Numbered from the stretch's first letter, positions 7,583 to 16,482 are shown. The stretch is 64,000 nt of DNA from Bacteroidales bacterium (GCA_017544005.1 JAFYEZ010000035.1:1-64000); one strand, 5' to 3'. The notes: generated from the letters alone by a model not told the origin. A program made the numbers and translations.

Positions 7583-9037
7583 TTACTTCTTGACAAGGAA
7601 AAGTTTTAACAGCCGCCGGATGACCCAGGCGATCAGGAAATAGAGCAGGGTGACGATAAGCAGGGGAATCAGGGCGTCGAAGGTCCTGCCACGGATGAAA
7701 TCGCTGGCCCGGGTGAGGTCCTGAATGGCGATATAGCCCACGATGGAGGTGGACTTCAGGAGCGATACGCATTCCGAAGTATAGAGTGGAAGCCCGCGCT
7801 TGAGCGCCTGCGGAAAGACGATGCCGGTAAAGGTCCTCAGCGGGGTGAAGCCCAGGCTCAGGCCCGCTTCAGTCTGCCCGCGGGGAACCGTGGAAATCGC
7901 ATTGTCAAAGATGCTGCCCGAAGCGCTCGAGAAGAAGAGCGAGAAGGTAAAGATAGCCACCAGTGGCGCTCCCACCGCACTTCCTGCGAAAACGATGTAA
8001 TACATGATCAGCAGCATCACCAGCGCAGGCGTACCGTTGAGCAGGTATCCATAGATGGCGGCCAGACGCCGCATCCAGCCGCGCCGGCTGCGCCTGAGGG
8101 CACAGACGCCGGCGCCGAGCAGCGTACCGAGCAGGATCGAGAAGAAGGTGATCCGCAGGGTCATCCACAGACCGTCCACGATCATCTTCCAGCGGTTGTC
8201 TACAATCAGGTTCCGACGCAGCCGCTCTCCGAATCCCGCGTGGCCCAGGTTCGCCCGGTCCTTGATAAAATAGCCGGGACGGCAGGCGTAGTAGGGGTTG
8301 GAGAAATCAACGGACTGCTTGCGCTCCTCCGTCACGAACAGGCAGGCGGAAATTAGGTCTGCCTGGCCCGTCTGGAGGGCGATGATGGCAGAACCGAGGT
8401 CCTGGTACTTCATATCAAAAGGCCGTCCGATCGCGTGCGAGAAGCGGCGCAGGATATCGGGGTCCATGCCCATCCACGCACCGCCGTCGCCCGGATAGCA
8501 GACGGGCGCAAGATTGACGCAGGTAATGCAGCGCAGGGGAGCGGCATCGGGTGCGATTTCATACGCGGGCTCTTCCACCGCCGGTGTGCCCTTTTCCCAA
8601 TAATCGATAATCGCCTCAAGCGGGGCCGCTGCGAGGAACGCATTCAGCTGCTGCATCAACGCGTCGTCTCCCTTCTTCAGGGCAAAGGCTACGTCGAAGG
8701 TCTCTTCCCCGCGAAAGGCCATCTTCATGCCGAGCCGCTTCTGGTCTTCGGCAGAGAGGACCACCTCGTCGCCGACATAGACGTCGGCAATTCCCTGGCG
8801 GACAGCCTGAACGGCATCCGCTTCCGAGCCGGCTGCGAAGATCTTGACGTCCGCCCGTTTGGAAAACTTGACATGGTAGTAGTTCCCGTTGGTGCAGGCA
8901 ATCGTAAGGCCAGAAAGGTCCGCCTCCGAACGGGGCTCCCGGGACCTGCCTTCCTCACCGGAACAACTGATTAATGTGCAGGCGAGGCAAAAAAGGGCCA
9001 ATAATGCAGCCACAACCCGCGAAACTCTGTATTTCAT
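7583..9037 (-). CDS. Amino-acid ABC transporter: substrate-binding lobes fused to permease
   Basis: 484 aa. Signal or anchor with lipobox-like LISC (22-25). Residues 40-150 resemble the second half of an SBP_bac_3 protein (from LSGLTIACTNG to IIDYWEKG). Residues 167-262 resemble the first half (GMDPDILRRF, LQTGQADLISA, TEERKQSVDFSNPYY). Residues 285-484 are a HisM/GlnP-type permease with about five membrane helices and the EAA loop (TEAGLSLGFTPLRTFTGIVFPQ). The lobes therefore appear in swapped order. Start: ATG at 9037; a TTG at 9058 lies inside the -7 box. Forms a two-gene operon with the ATPase. Substrate unknown. Confidence 0.85.
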   Translation of the reverse strand: MKYRVSRVVAALLALFCLACTLISCSGEEGRSREPRSEADLSGLTIACTNGNYYHVKFSKRADVKIFAAGSEADAVQAVRQGIADVYVGDEVVLSAEDQKRLGMKMAFRGEETFDVAFALKKGDDALMQQLNAFLAAAPLEAIIDYWEKGTPAVEEPAYEIAPDAAPLRCITCVNLAPVCYPGDGGAWMGMDPDILRRFSHAIGRPFDMKYQDLGSAIIALQTGQADLISACLFVTEERKQSVDFSNPYYACRPGYFIKDRANLGHAGFGERLRRNLIVDNRWKMIVDGLWMTLRITFFSILLGTLLGAGVCALRRSRRGWMRRLAAIYGYLLNGTPALVMLLIMYYIVFAGSAVGAPLVAIFTFSLFFSSASGSIFDNAISTVPRGQTEAGLSLGFTPLRTFTGIVFPQALKRGLPLYTSECVSLLKSTSIVGYIAIQDLTRASDFIRGRTFDALIPLLIVTLLYFLIAWVIRRLLKLFLVKK

Positions 9038-9055
9038 CTGGTTTTGTTCTTGCTG

Positions 9056-9063
9056 CAAAGATA
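9056..9063 (-). promoter_or_regulatory. -7 box of the ABC transporter operon
   Basis: TATCTTTG on the minus strand, about 20 bp upstream of the fused permease ATG. It faces the cstA -7 box (9084-9091) with 20 bp between them, so each -7 box occupies the place of the other promoter's -33 region. Confidence 0.55.
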
Positions 9064-9083
9064 AATAATCCGGCGGATTTTCT

Positions 9084-9091
9084 TAACTTTG
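9084..9091 (+). promoter_or_regulatory. -7 box of cstA
   Basis: TAACTTTG, 20 bp upstream of the cstA ATG. No TTTG is found at the expected -33 position, which is taken by the divergent -7 box at 9056-9063. Confidence 0.5.
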
Positions 9092-9111
9092 CCTAGTCAA
9101 TTCACAGGTAT

Positions 9112-10599
9112 ATGCTCTCATTTCTTCTCTCTCTGGCTGCGCTTGTCGTGGGATATCTGCTCTATGGACGGTTCGTAGAGCGGGTCTTCGCGCCGGACGA
9201 CCGGCCCACACCGGCCATCGCCAAGCGGGACGGTGTGGATTATACCCCGCTTCCTGCCTGGAAAATCTTCATGATTCAGTTCCTGAACATCGCCGGTACC
9301 GGCCCGATCTTCGGGGCCATCATGGGAGCCAAATTCGGCCCGGCAGCCTACCTGTGGATTGTTTTTGGCTGCATTTTCGCCGGGGCCGTGCACGATTATC
9401 TCTCGGGCATGCTCTCCGTCCGCCACGGCGGCGCCAACCTGCCGGATTTGATTGGCATCTATCTGGGAAAGAATACCAAGCGGGTGATGCTCGTCTTCTG
9501 CGTCTTTCTGCTGATGATGGTGGGTACAGTCTTCGTTTACAGCCCCGCCAAGATCCTGGGCGGCATCTGGGAACCTCAATTCTTTGTGAATCATCTGGGG
9601 CACAGCAGCTTTTGGATCATCATCGTATTCGCCTACTATATCATCGCCACGATGCTGCCGGTGGACAAGATCATCGGCCGCATCTATCCGCTGTTTGCCT
9701 TTGCCCTGATTTTCATGGCCATCGCGCTGATGGTGGTGCTCTTTGTCAAGTTCCCGGACATTCCGGAGATCTGGGAAGGGCTCTCGAATACACCGGGCGG
9801 CTCGCTGACCGCGAACCCGATCTTCCCGTGCCTCTTCATCTCGATTGCCTGCGGTGCAATCAGCGGTTTCCATGCCACGCAGAGCCCGTTGATGGCACGC
9901 TGCATCACCCGTGAAAAGCAGGGAAGACCCATTTTCTACGGCGCCATGATTACCGAAGGTATCGTTGCGCTGATCTGGGCGGCTGTGGCCAGCTACTTCT
10001 TCTATGGCAAGCCGGAGCCCGCCTTCCAGCTCATTCCGGGCGGAGAAGCAGCCCTGGGCAGTGCGCCCGCCATCGTCAATCTGGTCTGCCGCAACTGGCT
10101 GGGCGTTTTCGGCGGCGTCCTGGCCCTGCTGGGCGTCGTGGCTGCCCCGATTACCAGTGGAGACACGGCCCTGCGCAGCGCTCGCCTGATTATCGCAGAC
10201 TTCCTGCATCTCGAGCAGAAAACCGTCCGCAAGCGGCTCTATATCTGCATTCCGCTCTTTGCGCTGGTCTTCGCGCTGCTTTTGTGGCAGATGAACGACG
10301 CGGGTGGATTCGAAATGATTTGGGGCTGGTTCGGCTGGTCCAACCAGGCCCTCTCGGTCTTCACGCTCTGGGCGCTGACGGTTTACCTCACGCTGCAGCG
10401 GAAACCCTTCTGGATCACGCTGATTCCGGCCCTCTGGATGACCTGGGTCTGCACCGCTTTCCTGATGATCACCCCCACGGCCTTCGGCATGAAGCCGCTC
10501 TGGGGCTACCTGATCGGCCTGGCGGCTGTCCTGACCGCTATCGTACTCTTTACGCGCTGGCAACGCACCCTCCGCGGAAGCCGGCTGAACGCATTGTAA
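9112..10599 (+). CDS. cstA: Carbon starvation protein CstA family transporter
   Basis: 495 aa integral membrane protein with many hydrophobic helices. Family features: PAWKIFMIQFLNIAGTGPIFGAI near 48-68, FAGAVHDYLSGM, the SGFHATQSP segment, and ITSGDTALRSARLI. CstA proteins import peptides or pyruvate in other bacteria. E. coli CstA is about 700 aa; this is the short form common in Bacteroidota. It is followed after one base by a secreted protein gene. Which substrate it takes here is not known. Confidence 0.93.
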   Translation: MLSFLLSLAALVVGYLLYGRFVERVFAPDDRPTPAIAKRDGVDYTPLPAWKIFMIQFLNIAGTGPIFGAIMGAKFGPAAYLWIVFGCIFAGAVHDYLSGMLSVRHGGANLPDLIGIYLGKNTKRVMLVFCVFLLMMVGTVFVYSPAKILGGIWEPQFFVNHLGHSSFWIIIVFAYYIIATMLPVDKIIGRIYPLFAFALIFMAIALMVVLFVKFPDIPEIWEGLSNTPGGSLTANPIFPCLFISIACGAISGFHATQSPLMARCITREKQGRPIFYGAMITEGIVALIWAAVASYFFYGKPEPAFQLIPGGEAALGSAPAIVNLVCRNWLGVFGGVLALLGVVAAPITSGDTALRSARLIIADFLHLEQKTVRKRLYICIPLFALVFALLLWQMNDAGGFEMIWGWFGWSNQALSVFTLWALTVYLTLQRKPFWITLIPALWMTWVCTAFLMITPTAFGMKPLWGYLIGLAAVLTAIVLFTRWQRTLRGSRLNAL

Positions 10600-10600
10600 T

Positions 10601-11344
10601 ATGCACTGGAACCGACTTCTTTATACGCTCTCGCTCCTGACGCTTTGCTCCTGGCAAGCCGCGGCGGAGGATCCCTATTTCTGCACGACCGCGGACCGGG
10701 TGCTCTACTACGAGCGCTACCTGGCCGGAAGTGACAGCCTCCTGCAGAATACCACCATCTCGGTGGGGGCGGTCGATTCCTCCGATGCGGGCCGCCGCGT
10801 CCATTACGGTTTTGAAATGAAAAAGGCGGACGGTCGGGCCATGCTGGGCGGCCGCACGGAACTCGTGGCGTGGATTCTGCCGGACGGCCTGGTCATGACC
10901 GACCTCTACAAGGGGGTGCAGCATTTTCTGCGGAAACTGGCGCCCCACGTCAGCGTCACTTCCGTCGGGGATCCGGGCATTTACCCGGCCCGGATGCAGC
11001 CGGGCGACACGCTGCCCGACTCGCACAGCATCATCAAGGTCTTCCTCCTGAAATACCGGATGAGTTACACCGAACGCCGGGTCCTCCGCCAGGAACGGCT
11101 GACCACGCCCGCCGGCACCTATGACTGCGTGGTGATCCGGGAACACCGGAAAGAGCGGGGATTGCTGAACAAGGTGGACCTCTGGCTCGATTCCTGGTAT
11201 GCCCGGGGCGTAGGAGCCGTCAGGCACGACTACTACAACAAGCGGATGAAGCTGGAGGAGAGCGAGATCCTGATCAGCAACGAGCAGGCACCTTTAACGG
11301 CGCCGCTTCTCCCCAAAACGGCCGATCAGGTACGCGGCAAGTAA
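10601..11344 (+). CDS. Secreted DUF3108/TapB-like protein
   Basis: 247 aa. N-terminal signal peptide (hydrophobic LLYTLSLLTLCSWQAAA), then a beta-rich domain without cysteine clusters. The pattern of a reported quantity followed by LTTPAGTYDCVVIRE and a late WYARGVGAVRHDYY resembles DUF3108/TapB-type periplasmic proteins, in which an extracted value is compared with a processed form. Function is unknown. It starts one base after cstA, so the two are co-transcribed. Its last 51 bases overlap the 3' end of the convergent DUF3667 gene (11294-11344). Confidence 0.75.
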   Translation: MHWNRLLYTLSLLTLCSWQAAAEDPYFCTTADRVLYYERYLAGSDSLLQNTTISVGAVDSSDAGRRVHYGFEMKKADGRAMLGGRTELVAWILPDGLVMTDLYKGVQHFLRKLAPHVSVTSVGDPGIYPARMQPGDTLPDSHSIIKVFLLKYRMSYTERRVLRQERLTTPAGTYDCVVIREHRKERGLLNKVDLWLDSWYARGVGAVRHDYYNKRMKLEESEILISNEQAPLTAPLLPKTADQVRGK

Positions 11345-12217
11345 GAGTACGCCGTTCATCAACAGCAGTTTCAGGACGGCTGAAATGTAAAAGGCCCAGG
11401 GATTCCGGATCGTGACCACATCTCCGACCACGACCGCGGCGCCGAAGAGCACGATCAGGGCGAGAATAGCCCCCTCGAGAATAATCAGCAGCGTGCGCCA
11501 CGCCGTTCCCCAGACACTGTATCCAAAGAGCTGCCGGAAGGCAAAGTAATAGTAAATCGGAATCAGGAACGCCAGTTTCCAGGTGGTCAGGTCCGTGATG
11601 AAAATCACCAGCAGGACGATAGAACTCATGAAAAACTGGATGTAGATGCCGGCTGTCAGGCTGTGCCGGGGGTTCCGCGGCGCATGCCGGAAAAGCAGCC
11701 AGGTGGGGACGATCAGGAAGGCCGTCAGGCCGATCATCAGCCAGGCGAGCCGGCGGCCCAGCCACTGAAAGAGAACCTCCAGCGTCATAAAATCGCCGCC
11801 TTCACCCATGTAGGACTGCAGATGAATGTGCCCCAGCAGGCTCTCTTCGATGTACACCACGATGGAAAAGAAGAAGAGAATGCTGACGGGCGAGTAACTC
11901 GACTGCCTGCGGCCGTTGATGTAGTCGTTGATCAGGTAGCCGGGGCGGCCGAGCAGTTGCGTGAGGGTACCCAGCAGGGAACTGGTTTCCCGCCCCGTGA
12001 CGCGCATCAGGTCCTGGCTGACCGATTTCCAGGTGACACGGGCCTCAATATCGTATTTCTGGCCACAGACGGGGCAGAAATTGCCCTCATACTTGTTTCT
12101 GCAGTTGGCGCAGGTATGCTCTCCGGGCTCGATATTGACGAACCGGTGGGGAGTTACCTGCCAGGCGCGGAAACGTTTGTAAAGTTCCGATAGACGGCTG
12201 AGAAGCTTGGTTTTCAT
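11294..12217 (-). CDS. DUF3667 membrane protein with zinc ribbon
   Basis: 307 aa. Residues 36-53 hold a zinc-ribbon pattern, CANCRNKYEGNFCPVCGQ, followed by a soluble stretch and four to five hydrophobic helices in the C-terminal two thirds. This is the layout of DUF3667, a Bacteroidota family of unknown role. Its ATG overlaps the nhaC stop by 4 bp (12214-12217). It is the last gene of the rlmD operon. The 3' end overlaps the neighbouring convergent gene by 51 bp, with no room for a separate terminator. Confidence 0.85.
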   Translation of the reverse strand: MKTKLLSRLSELYKRFRAWQVTPHRFVNIEPGEHTCANCRNKYEGNFCPVCGQKYDIEARVTWKSVSQDLMRVTGRETSSLLGTLTQLLGRPGYLINDYINGRRQSSYSPVSILFFFSIVVYIEESLLGHIHLQSYMGEGGDFMTLEVLFQWLGRRLAWLMIGLTAFLIVPTWLLFRHAPRNPRHSLTAGIYIQFFMSSIVLLVIFITDLTTWKLAFLIPIYYYFAFRQLFGYSVWGTAWRTLLIILEGAILALIVLFGAAVVVGDVVTIRNPWAFYISAVLKLLLMNGVLLLAAYLIGRFGEKRRR

Positions 12218-13680
12218 GCAGTTTGCGGCGAATACTGCTGCCCATTCTGCGGCGTACGGACAATCTTGAATCCGATGGCAGCCACGAGTATGGACATCAG
12301 GGGAGAAATCAGGTTAAAAAAGCAGAAGGGGGCATAGGCCAGCGTGGAAACCGACAGGATGGTGGCCTGCGTCATGCCACAGCTGGACCACGGGATCAGG
12401 GGAGAGGTCACCGTAGCGGAATCTTCCACGCTGCGGCTCAGCAGGCGGTTTTCGTAGCCGCCTTTCTCGAAGGCCTCCCGATAGATGCTGGACGTCAGGA
12501 TAATGGAGAGGTACTGATCGGATACGATTCCATTGAGCGCCGTTCCCGTCACGACGGTCGAGCCCACCAGGCCGGTCCGCGTGCGGGTGAGGGGAGCGAG
12601 CGTCCGGGCCAGGTCGGCAATCATGCCGCTGGCCTTCATGCAGGCCCCGAAACACATCGCACAGATAATCAAATAGATGGTGTTCAGCATTCCCAGCATG
12701 CCGCGCGAGGCAACCAGCTGGTTCACCTCCGCATGGCCGGTCTCCAGCGACACGGAATTGTAAATGGTCTCCACCGTACCGGTAAAGAGCAGTTTCGCCG
12801 GCGAGCCCTCGGTGACACCGGCTCCGATTTCCGCGATGACCTCCGGCTGGAAAATCAGGGCGGCAATGGCCGCAGTCAGGGACGAGAGCACCAGCACGAT
12901 CAGGGCCGGAAGCTTGCGCCAGATCAGGATGGCGGCAATCACGGGAACAACCAGAAGCCACGGCGTAATGTGGAACCGGTTGGAGAGGATCTCCGCATAG
13001 TCATCCATCTCCGCCGGGTTCGCGCCGCCGTGGGTGAGGCCAATTATCGTAAAGATTATCAGCGTGATAACAATAGACGGTACCGTTGTAAACAACATAT
13101 ACCGGATGTGGGTGAAGAGGTCTACCCGGTTCACGGAGGAGGCCAGCACCGTTGTGTCGGAGAGGGGCGAGATCTTGTCCCCGAAATAGGCGCCGGAGAT
13201 GATGGCACCGGCGGTCAGGGCGTCGCTGAACCCCTCGGCCCGGCCAATTCCGAGCAGGGCCACGCCCACCGTGGCGATCGTGGTCCAGGAGGAGCCGATC
13301 AGCAGGGAGACGATCGCGCACAACGCGCAGGCCGTCAGCAGAAAAACCTGGGGGCTGATGATCTTCAGGCCGTAGCAGATGAAGGCCGGAACGACACCGC
13401 TCATCATCCAGGTACCGGATATCGCCCCAATCAGCAACAGTATCAGGATGGCGGTGGCCACATCGCCCACATGCTCCTTGATGGTGGCCTCGAAGGTCTT
13501 CCAGGGCGTTTTGTAGAGCGTCATCGAAAGGGCCACGCAGACACCGGCGGCGCAGAGCAAGGCCACCTGGGAGGCCCCCAGGATGGAATCCGCTCCAAAG
13601 ATGGCAATATCCATCGCCAGCAGTGCAATCAGCACCGCAACCGGAATCAGTGCAATCAGCAGTCGTTTAGAGCTCTTCAT
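12214..13680 (-). CDS. nhaC: Na+/H+ antiporter, NhaC family
   Basis: 488 aa polytopic inner-membrane protein. Family features: the GSSWTTIATVGVALLGIG segment, GAIISGAYFGDKISPLSDTT with the acidic transport-site region, and SATVTSPLIPWSSCGM near the C-terminus. It exchanges sodium for protons; some members exchange malate for lactate, so the cargo is not certain. Its start overlaps the isomerase-like gene by 14 bp and its end overlaps the DUF3667 gene by 4 bp. Confidence 0.92.
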   Translation of the reverse strand: MKSSKRLLIALIPVAVLIALLAMDIAIFGADSILGASQVALLCAAGVCVALSMTLYKTPWKTFEATIKEHVGDVATAILILLLIGAISGTWMMSGVVPAFICYGLKIISPQVFLLTACALCAIVSLLIGSSWTTIATVGVALLGIGRAEGFSDALTAGAIISGAYFGDKISPLSDTTVLASSVNRVDLFTHIRYMLFTTVPSIVITLIIFTIIGLTHGGANPAEMDDYAEILSNRFHITPWLLVVPVIAAILIWRKLPALIVLVLSSLTAAIAALIFQPEVIAEIGAGVTEGSPAKLLFTGTVETIYNSVSLETGHAEVNQLVASRGMLGMLNTIYLIICAMCFGACMKASGMIADLARTLAPLTRTRTGLVGSTVVTGTALNGIVSDQYLSIILTSSIYREAFEKGGYENRLLSRSVEDSATVTSPLIPWSSCGMTQATILSVSTLAYAPFCFFNLISPLMSILVAAIGFKIVRTPQNGQQYSPQTA

Positions 13681-15010
13681 AGAATTTTACAAACGCGGCC
13701 AATGCCTGTGCGTGGTGGCCGGGGAGAAGGATGTGATGGTTGCCTAGCGGGGCGTTCAGCAGGTAGGCGGGGAGTCCCGGCGCCTGGATATGGACCTGGG
13801 TGCGGCAGAGGCGGTCCTCATACTGGTTGGACGTCAGAAGCACATCTTCTGCGACAAAGGCGTCCAGCCGGGCTCCGATCTTGAACAGGGTGAACGGGCC
13901 GCGGCGGAATTCCCCGTGGAGGGCGACCCCGATTCCGGACTCGAAATGGGTATCAAAGCAATAATCTTCCACCAGATCGACGGGCACGGTGCAGTGGGCG
14001 AAGAGCAGGTCGTCTCCCGTAATCTTCGACAGATTGACCTGAAAGCCCGGGGTTCCAGCCGCCTGCCGGGCCACAGCCATCGTCAGCATGGCGGGAATAT
14101 CCCCCTCGCAGGTTGCGACTATTTGATGGCTGTTCAGGAGGGAGAGCGCCAGGCAGCCGGTTGTGCCGATTGCCGTCAACAAGTCGAAGCAACGCAGCGT
14201 CAGGCCGCTGAGCCGGTATTTGTCAACGAGAATATGCAGGCATTGGTACACGCGGAGCACCTTTTCGAACTCCGCTTCCGGGATCGGTCGGCCGAACTTC
14301 GGCCGGTTCAGCGGCTTGAGGCCCAAGCGTTCCGCCGCTGAGGCATCGGAGTTCCGCCCGGCGGAACGGAAAGAGCCTTCGGCGAGTTCCGCCTCAGCGG
14401 AATCTCCTCGCCCTGACGCGGCTGAATCCTTCCACAGGCTAATCAATTCTTCGATATCGATATCTATCAGCTCAGCGCCCAGGACTTCGGCGGCCTTTGC
14501 GTAATCTACGTCGCTGCTGATGAGCCAGTCCGAGGGACGGCCGACTACGCCGTAACGCTGGCCGGCGAGCACCCGGTTGTGGCCCATCGGGCGATGAAGG
14601 GTAGTGGAAGGGCAGGGGGCACTGCCTTGCAGACGCGCGGCAATCTCGGCGGGGGAACCGTGCAGAATCTCGCCGGGAAGGCCATAGAGCCGCAAAAAGG
14701 AGAGGATCTCCATCGAGGCGGCCAGGGAATTGCTTTCGTCGCTGGTCAACAGCCGGACGGGCGCGCCGCCGGGGATTCGGGGCGTGGGCTCCTCCGCACA
14801 GAATACCTGCTTGAAAAGCCCTTCCGTGCCGCCGGTGCGGACATAAATCAGGTCAGTCGCTCCGGCGCTGCCATAATCCGTAAAATCTGCGCCCCGCAGG
14901 CAAAAACGTTCGCCAAGCGCCGTTTCAACGCCCTGTACAAAGGGTTCTGCGGCCGCATCGGCCATCATCTCGCTGTGGAGATCGGAAGTGAGCGTATAGA
15001 GTCGGATCAT
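13667..15010 (-). CDS. L-fucose/L-arabinose isomerase-family-like protein
   Basis: 447 aa. The C-terminal half has the pattern of the FucI/AraA-like fold: GTTGCLALSLLN, ATCEGDIPAMLTM, DLLFAHCTVPVD, and a late LGNHHILLPGHHAQAL, which supply Glu and His candidates for a metal site. The N-terminal half is more divergent (SDESNSLAASMEILSFLRLYG). Residues about 203-240 are a Ser/Ala/Glu-rich linker encoded by a cluster of palindromes. It is embedded in an overlapping operon between rlmD and nhaC, with no sugar kinase or aldolase beside it, so a true sugar isomerase role is doubtful. Confidence 0.65.
   Translation of the reverse strand: MIRLYTLTSDLHSEMMADAAAEPFVQGVETALGERFCLRGADFTDYGSAGATDLIYVRTGGTEGLFKQVFCAEEPTPRIPGGAPVRLLTSDESNSLAASMEILSFLRLYGLPGEILHGSPAEIAARLQGSAPCPSTTLHRPMGHNRVLAGQRYGVVGRPSDWLISSDVDYAKAAEVLGAELIDIDIEELISLWKDSAASGRGDSAEAELAEGSFRSAGRNSDASAAERLGLKPLNRPKFGRPIPEAEFEKVLRVYQCLHILVDKYRLSGLTLRCFDLLTAIGTTGCLALSLLNSHQIVATCEGDIPAMLTMAVARQAAGTPGFQVNLSKITGDDLLFAHCTVPVDLVEDYCFDTHFESGIGVALHGEFRRGPFTLFKIGARLDAFVAEDVLLTSNQYEDRLCRTQVHIQAPGLPAYLLNAPLGNHHILLPGHHAQALAAFVKFYEEL
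14289..14402. repeat. Cluster of palindromes inside a coding region
   Basis: Four inverted repeats in 114 bp: 14289-14305 (8-bp arms, 1-nt centre), 14351-14367 (GTTCCGCC arms, 1-nt centre), 14387-14402 (TTCCGC arms, 4-nt loop), and a wider pair CCGCTGAGGC at 14335-14344 with its exact complement at 14391-14400. They encode the extra linker of the isomerase-like protein. The motif core TTCCGC recurs in several copies, as in REP-like elements. Confidence 0.6.
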
Positions 15011-16461
15011 TTTCTATGCAGGCTGACCACGTTTTCCACGTGGGTTGTGTGGGGAAACATATCCACCGGTTGAACAAAGTCAATCTCGTATTCCGGGGCG
15101 AAGAGGGCCAGGTCGCGCGCCTGGGTGGCCGGATTGCAGCTCACATAGACCATGTGCTTCGGCGCAGCCGTCAGCAGCACCTGCGCCACATCCGGGTGAA
15201 TACCGGCCCTGGGAGGATCCAGAACCACGATATCGGGCTGCCCATGGGCGGCGATGAAGTCCGCCGTCAGGATATCCTTCATGTCGCCGGCCACGAATTC
15301 GGCATGGGTAATGCCGTTTACCGCCGCGTTGACCTTGGCATCTTCGATGGCCTCGGGTACATATTCAATGCCGACCACCTTTTCCGCCAGGGCGGAGAGG
15401 AAGAGGGCGATGGTTCCGGTACCGGTATAGAGATCGTAAACAACCGGCTTGCAGGCCTCTCCAGCGCCATTATTATACAATTGTAAACAAGCGTTCCGCA
15501 CCCGGTCCCGCACCACGGAGTAGAGCCGGTAGGCCTGTGCCGAGTTGGTCTGATAGAACGATTTGGGGCCGATCTTGAAACGCAGGTTCTCCATCTGCTC
15601 ATAGACCGCCTCGTTGCCGGCGTAGAGCGTGCAGGGGAGGTCGCCCAGGGCATCGTTGCACTTGGGATTGATGGCGTAATAGAGCGAGGTAATCTCCGGA
15701 AAACGCGCCTGGATGGCATCGAGCAGGTCCATCATCCGCTTTTTTGCCCCTTTTTCGAGCGCCTCGGGGCCGAACGCCACCAGAAGCATCACTTCCCCGG
15801 TGGAGGTGGTCCGGACCGTCAGATTGCGCAAAAAGCCCTTTTGCTCGCGCAAATCAAAGAAGGAGAGCCCGTGCTGGATGGCGTATTGCTTGATAAAGAG
15901 CCGGATGGTATTCGATGGTTCTGCCTGCAGATGGCAGTGTTCGATATCCAGGACCTTGTCGAAAAATCCCGCGACGTGAAATCCCAATCCGAGCCGCTGC
16001 TCGTCCGAGAGGGCCTCCGGATCTTCTCCGGTCAGCACCCAGCGTCTCCGGGAGAAGGTGAATTCCAGTTTGTTGCGATACTCCGTGGTCCGTTCAGAGC
16101 CTAGGGTGGGGAGGACCTCCGGCACCTGCAGATGGCCGATCCGGATCAGCTGATCCTCCACCTGCTGCCGCTTGAAGGCCAGTTGCTGAGGGTAGGGCAG
16201 GAACTGCCAGGAGCAGCCGCCGCATACGCCGAAATGGCGGCAGAAGGGGGCGATGCGGTCCGCAGAGGGTTGAATCATCTTCACCACATAGCCCTCCATG
16301 TAGCCTTTTCGCACTTTATTTACCTGTACGTCAACGATATCGCCCGGCATCGTTCCGGAAACGAACAATACTTTTCCATTCACGTGTGCGAGCGAGTTGC
16401 CTTCCGCAGCCACCGCTTCGATGGCAACATTCGGCAGAAAGGGCTTGGGTTTTCGACTCAT
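15007..16461 (-). CDS. rlmD: 23S rRNA (uracil-5)-methyltransferase RlmD/RumA family
   Basis: 484 aa. SAM-dependent m5U methyltransferase of the RumA group. Seen: TRAM domain (about 8-65), iron-sulfur cysteines in FCRHFGVCGGC (73-83), SAM-binding DLYTGTGTIALFLS, DPPRAG, and the catalytic cysteine in VYVSCNPATQARD near the end. Likely target is U1939 of 23S rRNA, although some Bacteroidota homologues (RlmCD type) also act on U747. The ATG at 16461 is preferred; a TTG eight codons upstream lies in the -7 box. First gene of an operon; its end overlaps the next start by 4 bp. Confidence 0.94.
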   Translation of the reverse strand: MSRKPKPFLPNVAIEAVAAEGNSLAHVNGKVLFVSGTMPGDIVDVQVNKVRKGYMEGYVVKMIQPSADRIAPFCRHFGVCGGCSWQFLPYPQQLAFKRQQVEDQLIRIGHLQVPEVLPTLGSERTTEYRNKLEFTFSRRRWVLTGEDPEALSDEQRLGLGFHVAGFFDKVLDIEHCHLQAEPSNTIRLFIKQYAIQHGLSFFDLREQKGFLRNLTVRTTSTGEVMLLVAFGPEALEKGAKKRMMDLLDAIQARFPEITSLYYAINPKCNDALGDLPCTLYAGNEAVYEQMENLRFKIGPKSFYQTNSAQAYRLYSVVRDRVRNACLQLYNNGAGEACKPVVYDLYTGTGTIALFLSALAEKVVGIEYVPEAIEDAKVNAAVNGITHAEFVAGDMKDILTADFIAAHGQPDIVVLDPPRAGIHPDVAQVLLTAAPKHMVYVSCNPATQARDLALFAPEYEIDFVQPVDMFPHTTHVENVVSLHRK

Positions 16462-16482
16462 TGAAAAAAGGGTTTCGCCTTG

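Noticed and set aside
9118..10563. A 481-codon minus-strand frame across cstA, and a 484-codon one at 1920-3374 across iorA
   Set aside because: Antisense shadows of confident genes; hydrophilic, with no recognisable motifs or promoter.
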